From Methanobrevibacter ruminantium (GTDB taxonomy: Archaea > Methanobacteriota > Methanobacteria > Methanobacteriales > Methanobacteriaceae), in assembly GCA_004553595.1 (NCBI GenBank), contig SFKZ01000033.1, positions 1 through 9,748 of the forward strand: a stretch of 9,748 nt of DNA, written 5' to 3'. Below are positions 7,139-9,748 of the stretch, one piece after another. Both the position numbers and the translations under genes were made by a program. Positions within the stretch are counted from its first letter, which is position 1, and each line of letters starts with the position of its first letter. The notes below the pieces were generated by a model, which worked only from the letters and a program-made list of their open reading frames with translations, had not been told where the DNA came from and ran no database searches.

Positions 7139-7201
7139 TTGTATCAATTCATTGATATATTTAAAATTGTAATTGATTGAGATTTAATCATGGCTTACTA
7201 T
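7139..7201 (+). promoter_or_regulatory. Early promoter region, two candidates
   Basis: Two rightward sigma70-type candidates are visible, each with a 17-base spacer. The first is TTGTAT (7139-7144) with TAAAAT (7162-7167), whose spacer contains the inverted repeat. The second is TTGATT (7173-7178) with TACTAT (7196-7201), close to the ribosome site of the first gene. Each matches the two consensus hexamers at about 8 of 12 positions, so the sequence alone does not decide between them. Confidence 0.4.
7142..7157. repeat. Perfect inverted repeat in the divergent control region, candidate operator
   Basis: TATCAAT and ATTGATA form perfect 7-base arms around a 2-base centre. The half-site ATTGAT recurs at 7172-7177, 21 bases (about two helical turns) beyond the second arm. 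The centre lies about 58 bases upstream of the predicted late start and a similar distance from the later early-promoter candidate; it also lies in the spacer of the other early candidate. It may bind an early regulator that switches early and late transcription, as phi29 gp4 and gp6 do at their promoters. The protein is not identified. Confidence 0.5.
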
Positions 7202-7226
7202 TAAGAAAACAAAAGGAGATATGAAA

Positions 7227-7475
7227 ATGACTTTATACAAATACTTAATTAATGTTAAATCAACATATGGCTGTAAAAGCAATGTTTGTTTATTAGCTTC
7301 TAATAAAAAAGAAGCTTTAAAATTTTGCAAAGATTTTGACGGCTTGAAAATTATTGACCGCTTAAAAGGTACGCAAGATATAACATTTACTGACGCAAGT
7401 GATTGTGTAATGTGGAAACAAAAAGAAATTTTACAAAAAGGATTAGCAAATAAAACATTAGTTATTGAGGAGTAA
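7227..7475 (+). CDS. Unknown small early protein, first of the early operon
   Basis: An 82-residue protein that I do not recognise. It begins MTLYKYLINVKS, contains four Cys (residues 15, 20, 34 and 60, without a clear zinc-binding spacing), and ends LVIEE. Predicted fold is mixed alpha/beta, soluble, without membrane segment. An in-frame ATG also exists at 7221, but AGGAG at 7214-7218 is only 2 bases from it and 8 bases from the ATG at 7227, so I use 7227. As the first gene after the early promoter it would be among the earliest made, which is where phages often place regulators or host-takeover proteins; that is inference from position. Confidence 0.7.
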   Translation: MTLYKYLINVKSTYGCKSNVCLLASNKKEALKFCKDFDGLKIIDRLKGTQDITFTDASDCVMWKQKEILQKGLANKTLVIEE

Positions 7476-7480
7476 CAAAT

Positions 7481-7696
7481 ATGACACAAAAGGAAAAAAT
7501 GATTGAAATCACTAAAGAAGCATTCAAGACATATCGAATTGTCAGCGAAAGCGATTTATCAAGCGCAAACGATATTGAATTCTCCTTTAACAAATATTAT
7601 TTCTTTATGAGAATGCTTGAAGGAGTATATCCTGAATTAAATCGTGAAGAATTGGAATTACAATGGATTCTAGAGATTGGAGAAGAAAATGAATAA
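7481..7696 (+). CDS. Unknown small early protein, paralogue of the next gene
   Basis: A 71-residue acidic, mostly helical protein of unknown function. GGAG sits 8 bases before the ATG and overlaps the end of the preceding gene. Its core aligns by eye with the N-terminal part of the next protein: KEAFKTYRIV here against QESFKTYQNV there, followed in both by DL, then F..YY, then a P (VYPEL against CFPKI). The C-terminal LELQWILEIGEENE also resembles LSLSWMLEI near the end of the protein encoded at 8399-8686. Its last codons overlap the next start in the 8-base string ATGAATAA. Confidence 0.72.
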   Translation: MTQKEKMIEITKEAFKTYRIVSESDLSSANDIEFSFNKYYFFMRMLEGVYPELNREELELQWILEIGEENE

Positions 7697-8057
7697 CGAT
7701 AGAGAAGAATATCTTTCACTTAAAAGACTTCAAGAATCATTCAAAACATATCAAAATGTTTTAAAAAGTAAAACAACGGATCTTGATAAAATTAATCAAG
7801 CTTTCGATGATTATTATTCATCAGTAAAATCATTTCAACTTTGTTTTCCAAAAATAGGAATTAAGAAGTTAATAACGGATGAAATATTGGTAATGCACGC
7901 CAAACAAGCTTTGAGAAATTTATGTTATGATTGCGAAAAGCGAATGGCGGAAAATGGATTTCGTTGTCCGTTTAGGAGCATATCAAACGAATTTTGTGAT
8001 AATTATAATTTTCTTTATTTTATTATAAATTTTAAAAAGGAGGATAAAAATGAATAG
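7689..8057 (+). CDS. Unknown early protein with a four-cysteine cluster
   Basis: A 122-residue protein of unknown function. The N-terminal half (about residues 13-62) is a diverged copy of the preceding gene's product. The C-terminal half adds four cysteines at residues 79, 82, 93 and 103 (CYDC, then C-P, then FCD), a CxxC-x10-C-x9-C pattern that could bind zinc, though the spacing matches no family I can name. A TTG at 7677 extends the frame by four codons, but GGAG at 7679-7682 fits the ATG at 7689 (6-base spacing). Both ends overlap neighbouring genes by 8 bases. Confidence 0.72.
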   Translation: MNNDREEYLSLKRLQESFKTYQNVLKSKTTDLDKINQAFDDYYSSVKSFQLCFPKIGIKKLITDEILVMHAKQALRNLCYDCEKRMAENGFRCPFRSISNEFCDNYNFLYFIINFKKEDKNE

Positions 8058-8406
8058 AAAAATAAAAAAATGTATTGGCATATTAGAAAATTCAATAATT
8101 AATGATAATAAAAATAAATATCTAATATTAGATTTAATTAATGAGATTAAAATTAATTTGAATAATAGCGTTATTATTCCTAAACAGAATTTACAATTTG
8201 TGTTTACAACCAGTAATGAAAAATCACCGATTAATCCTGATGAAGAAATAGGATATCTAAAGTGTGAAATAAATACGCCAAAAGTAGTTCGTTCTTATAT
8301 TATCAATAAATATTTTAGACTAAACGAAAAATATATTATGGAATTTTATAAAGAAACATTAAAAAATAAACTTATTAATGATTGGAGTATGATTAAAGAT
8401 GAATAA
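8050..8406 (+). CDS. Unknown early protein
   Basis: A 118-residue, very Asn-, Ile- and Lys-rich protein that I do not recognise. The first third is helical and basic (MNRKIKKCIGILENSI), the middle (residues 43-80) looks beta-rich with QNLQFVFTT and EIGYLKCEI, and the end is helical again (KETLKNKLINDWSMIKDE). It has a strong AAGGAGG (8038-8044) before the ATG at 8050, overlaps the previous gene by 8 bases (ATGAATAG) and the next by 8 bases. Its base composition is especially AT-rich, even against its neighbours. Confidence 0.72.
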   Translation: MNRKIKKCIGILENSIINDNKNKYLILDLINEIKINLNNSVIIPKQNLQFVFTTSNEKSPINPDEEIGYLKCEINTPKVVRSYIINKYFRLNEKYIMEFYKETLKNKLINDWSMIKDE

Positions 8407-8686
8407 ATATATAAATAAAATTATTGAAGCGCTCGACTTCGCTAAAATCGAATCAGCTAGAATCATTCACCGTTGCGAAGAAATTGAGAAAATGGTTGAT
8501 AAATTATGTAAGTATTATAAAATGGATAACGAAGTATTAACAGACTTACACAACATTTCATCAGTGTTTGAATCAATAGTAGAAAATGAAATTCATATTG
8601 ATAATATCGCTCGAAGATTAAGTTTGAGCTGGATGTTAGAAATTAATTCGCTCAAAGGCGATGAAATTGATATAAAGGAGGATTAA
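8399..8686 (+). CDS. Unknown small helical early protein
   Basis: A 95-residue acidic protein predicted to be almost entirely helical (for example ESARIIHRCEEIEKMVDKL, about 18-36), with possible coiled-coil character and no membrane segment. I do not recognise it. The C-terminal LSLSWMLEI resembles LELQWILEI of the protein at 7481-7696, a hint of a wider small family. The start lies inside the previous gene (ATGAATAA overlap); the nearest ribosome site, GGAG at 8384-8387, is 11 bases away, so coupling to upstream translation is likely. Confidence 0.7.
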   Translation: MNKYINKIIEALDFAKIESARIIHRCEEIEKMVDKLCKYYKMDNEVLTDLHNISSVFESIVENEIHIDNIARRLSLSWMLEINSLKGDEIDIKED

Positions 8687-8688
8687 TA

Positions 8689-8925
8689 ATGGAATCAAAA
8701 CAAAAAGCGTCAATTCTCGACGTCTTGAAATTAGAAATGTTTATTCTTGATGAAAGGATAAGAAGAGGAGAAAATATCGGAGAATCACTCGAATATAGAA
8801 GAAAATTCTTGAAATGGATCTTCTCGCTTAAACCTAAAACAAGAGTAGAATATTATAATCGTTTATTAGCGCTTCTTAAAACCTACACTGAAAAGGATTC
8901 AGAAGATGTTCAAAGTAAGGATTAA
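8689..8925 (+). CDS. Unknown small helical early protein
   Basis: A 78-residue, charged, helix-rich protein (SILDVLKLEMFILDERIRRG, then RRKFLKWIFSLKPKTRVEYYNRLLALLK). It has a strong AAGGAGG (8675-8681) with good spacing, starting 2 bases after the preceding stop. Not recognised. The amphipathic pattern with basic middle and acidic tail (EKDSEDVQSKD) could suit a small protein-protein or DNA-binding adaptor, but nothing in the sequence establishes that. It overlaps the following small gene by 20 bases. Confidence 0.7.
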   Translation: MESKQKASILDVLKLEMFILDERIRRGENIGESLEYRRKFLKWIFSLKPKTRVEYYNRLLALLKTYTEKDSEDVQSKD

Positions 8926-9052
8926 ACTTGTCTATCAAGACAGAATTACATATAGATATGAATATTTTTCTTGCTGGGAGCAATTAGTCGCTTATATCAG
9001 CAAGATTAAATATGTTGACGTTCTCGAATATCTGCTAATCGAGAAAGACTAA
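8906..9052 (+). CDS. Unknown 48-residue early protein
   Basis: A short frame beginning MFKVRIKLVYQDRITYRYEYFS and ending EYLLIEKD. It reads as two or three beta strands followed by a helix, and is rich in Tyr, Val and Ile. The ATG at 8906 lies in the end of the preceding gene, with AAGGA about 8-9 bases upstream, and the stop lies 23 bases before the SSB gene. It fills what would otherwise be a 150-base gap in a tightly packed operon, which is the main argument for it being real. Function unknown. Confidence 0.6.
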   Translation: MFKVRIKLVYQDRITYRYEYFSCWEQLVAYISKIKYVDVLEYLLIEKD

Positions 9053-9075
9053 GCTGAGAAAAAGGAGGAATTATC

Positions 9076-9432
9076 ATGTTATTATCAGCCGACAAAATTA
9101 ATATTTTCGTAAATGAACGAAAAGACAAAGAAGGAAAAACTTTTAAAACCTATTCAACAACAATCAATTCTAAACAAGAAGACGGAACATTCATCTCCGT
9201 TTCCGTTCCTGTAAGAATCACTAAAACCGCCCTTCCAAAAGGTAGTGATTCAAAACTCGTTCCTGGATTCTATTATACCGCTCAAGTAAGAGACGGCTTC
9301 TTATCAGCCTATAACCGCAAAACTAAAGAAGGCACTGAAAGAGCGATTATGATCGTATTAACCAATCTCGTTTGGAAAGATAAAGTTGAATTAAAATCTA
9401 AACCTGCAAACGAAGAAGATGTTCCATTTTAA
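9076..9432 (+). CDS. Single-stranded DNA-binding protein
   Basis: A 118-residue protein that would coat the displaced strand during protein-primed DNA replication, the role of phi29 gp5 (124 residues). Seen: a compact, beta-rich body consistent with an OB fold (KINIFVNERKDKEG near 8-20, FISVSVPVRITK at 39-50, FYYTAQVRDGFLSAYN at 65-80) with basic and aromatic residues, and an acidic C-terminal tip ending EEDVPF (113-118), the classic SSB interaction tail (compare DDDIPF). AAAGGAGG sits at good spacing before the ATG. It is followed directly by the structured RNA candidate. The SSB assignment rests on size, the tail and context; an alternative OB-fold nucleic-acid binder is possible. Confidence 0.78.
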   Translation: MLLSADKINIFVNERKDKEGKTFKTYSTTINSKQEDGTFISVSVPVRITKTALPKGSDSKLVPGFYYTAQVRDGFLSAYNRKTKEGTERAIMIVLTNLVWKDKVELKSKPANEEDVPF

Positions 9433-9440
9433 TAAATTAA

Positions 9441-9449
9441 TGATAAAAT
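9441..9449 (+). promoter_or_regulatory. Extended -10 promoter before the structured RNA
   Basis: TGATAAAAT is an extended -10 (TGn followed by TAAAAT, five of six consensus bases), 8 bases after the SSB stop codon. A start point near 9455-9458 would put the RNA 5' end just before the closing helix at 9462. No good -35 is present (GTTCCA at 9421-9426 is poor), as is common with extended -10 promoters. Confidence 0.45.
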
Positions 9450-9461
9450 AAAATTGAAAAC

Positions 9462-9574
9462 GGAGTGAAGAATTTCGGATAACTCAAGTTGACGATAGCA
9501 GAGAGGAAATTCACGTTAGGTCGTGCCTCCGTCAACGAGCGACTAATTATCGCTAAGGATTCCGCCTTCACTCC
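9462..9574 (+). ncRNA. Candidate packaging RNA (pRNA-like structured RNA)
   Basis: There is no gene here, but strong secondary structure. A 9-pair closing helix joins 9462-9470 (GGAGTGAAG) to 9566-9574; past an internal loop it continues as CGGA (9476-9479) with TCCG (9561-9564). Inside are two arms. The first has GTTGACG (9488-9494) with CGTCAAC (9530-9536), then GAGG/CCTC (9503-9506, 9526-9529) and CACG/CGTG (9512-9515, 9522-9525), with bulges on the 5' side only and a loop TTAGGT (9516-9521). The second is AGCGA/TCGCT (9538-9542, 9550-9554) with loop CTAATTA (9543-9549). TTAG (9516-9519) of loop one is complementary to CTAA (9543-9546) of loop two. A pyrimidine run, TTTTCTTT (9576-9583), follows. 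Length (113), order (closing helix, long arm, short hairpin) and four-base loop complementarity match phi29 pRNA (about 120 bases). Alternatives: a leader regulating the gene at 9600, or another phage RNA. The structure was found by hand, not by energy calculation. Confidence 0.65.
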
Positions 9575-9599
9575 CTTTTCTTTACTAGGAGGAAATTAT

Positions 9600-9748
9600 A
9601 TGAAATTAGAAGATGTTGTTAAAGCCTTCTCAGTTCGATATAAAATCGAATATGTTAAACGTAAAGAAGGCGGGATTATTATTAAGTCAATTAACGGTGT
9701 TAAATATAAAGGAAAGTCTGGAAATGTTTATTTTCGTAAATTAGCGAA
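9600..9748 (+). CDS. Unknown protein, 5' part only (runs off the window)
   Basis: The first 49 codons of a gene cut by the window edge. The start ATG at 9600 has AGGAGG (9587-9592) at 7-base spacing. The visible protein begins MKLEDVVKAFSVRYKIEYVK, then has a basic, beta-rich stretch with GGIIIKSINGVKYKGKSGN and VYFRKLA. In phi29 relatives the terminal protein and DNA polymerase genes lie close to the SSB gene, so a terminal protein or other replication protein is a possibility by position and basic character; nothing visible proves it. Confidence 0.75.
   Translation, partial: MKLEDVVKAFSVRYKIEYVKRKEGGIIIKSINGVKYKGKSGNVYFRKLA

Noticed and set aside
7184..7489. Minus-strand open frame of 101 codons
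   Set aside because: It mirrors the first early gene, which has a good ribosome site and fits the operon. The minus-strand frame would sit between the divergent promoters without signals of its own.
9462..9574. tRNA, tmRNA or CRISPR repeat as the explanation of the structured segment
   Set aside because: There is no cloverleaf with anticodon and CCA-adjacent acceptor, no tag frame, and no repeat-spacer pattern; the long closing helix with two unequal arms does not match these classes.

Overview
The window looks like part of a small, low-GC, phi29-like podovirus: a linear double-stranded DNA phage with protein-primed replication in the Salasmaviridae/Guelinviridae sense. The evidence is a complete phi29-type head, connector, tail-knob and packaging-ATPase gene set in one operon, and a single-stranded DNA-binding protein in a divergent operon of small genes. 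Strong AGGAGG ribosome binding sites and low GC point to a Bacillota-like host. Two genes end in TGA, and the long genes carry TGG tryptophan codons with no internal TGA, so the standard bacterial code applies and a Mycoplasma-type code does not.

Layout. Bases 1-185 hold no convincing gene. Bases 1-120 are about 49% GC (59 of 120 by hand count), well above the rest, and end in a terminator for the leftward operon; they may be close to the left genome end. The late operon runs leftward from 7091 to 208: packaging ATPase, tail knob, upper collar/portal, lower collar, holin-like membrane protein, scaffold, major capsid protein, and an unknown beta-rich protein. Bases 7092-7226 are a divergent control region. 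It has a strong extended -10 promoter for the late operon, candidate promoters for the early operon, and a perfect inverted repeat between them. The early operon runs rightward from 7227: seven small unrecognised genes, most of them coupled by short overlaps, then an SSB.

Between the SSB and the next, truncated gene is a 113-base segment (9462-9574). It folds on paper into a closing helix, a long bulged arm and a short hairpin, in that order, followed by a U-tract. The two terminal loops are complementary over four bases (UUAG and CUAA). This is the architecture of the phi29 packaging RNA (pRNA), in which four-base loop-loop pairing links monomers into a ring on the portal. With the packaging ATPase, portal, scaffold and capsid encoded in the same window, this is the most interesting signal here: a candidate divergent pRNA, and thus a complete RNA-gated packaging motor.

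Not in the window, although expected for such a phage: DNA polymerase, a recognisable terminal protein, endolysin, preneck appendage/tail fibre and tail endopeptidase. They probably lie to the right. The order of the late genes is rearranged relative to phi29, with the ATPase first and scaffold/capsid near the end.
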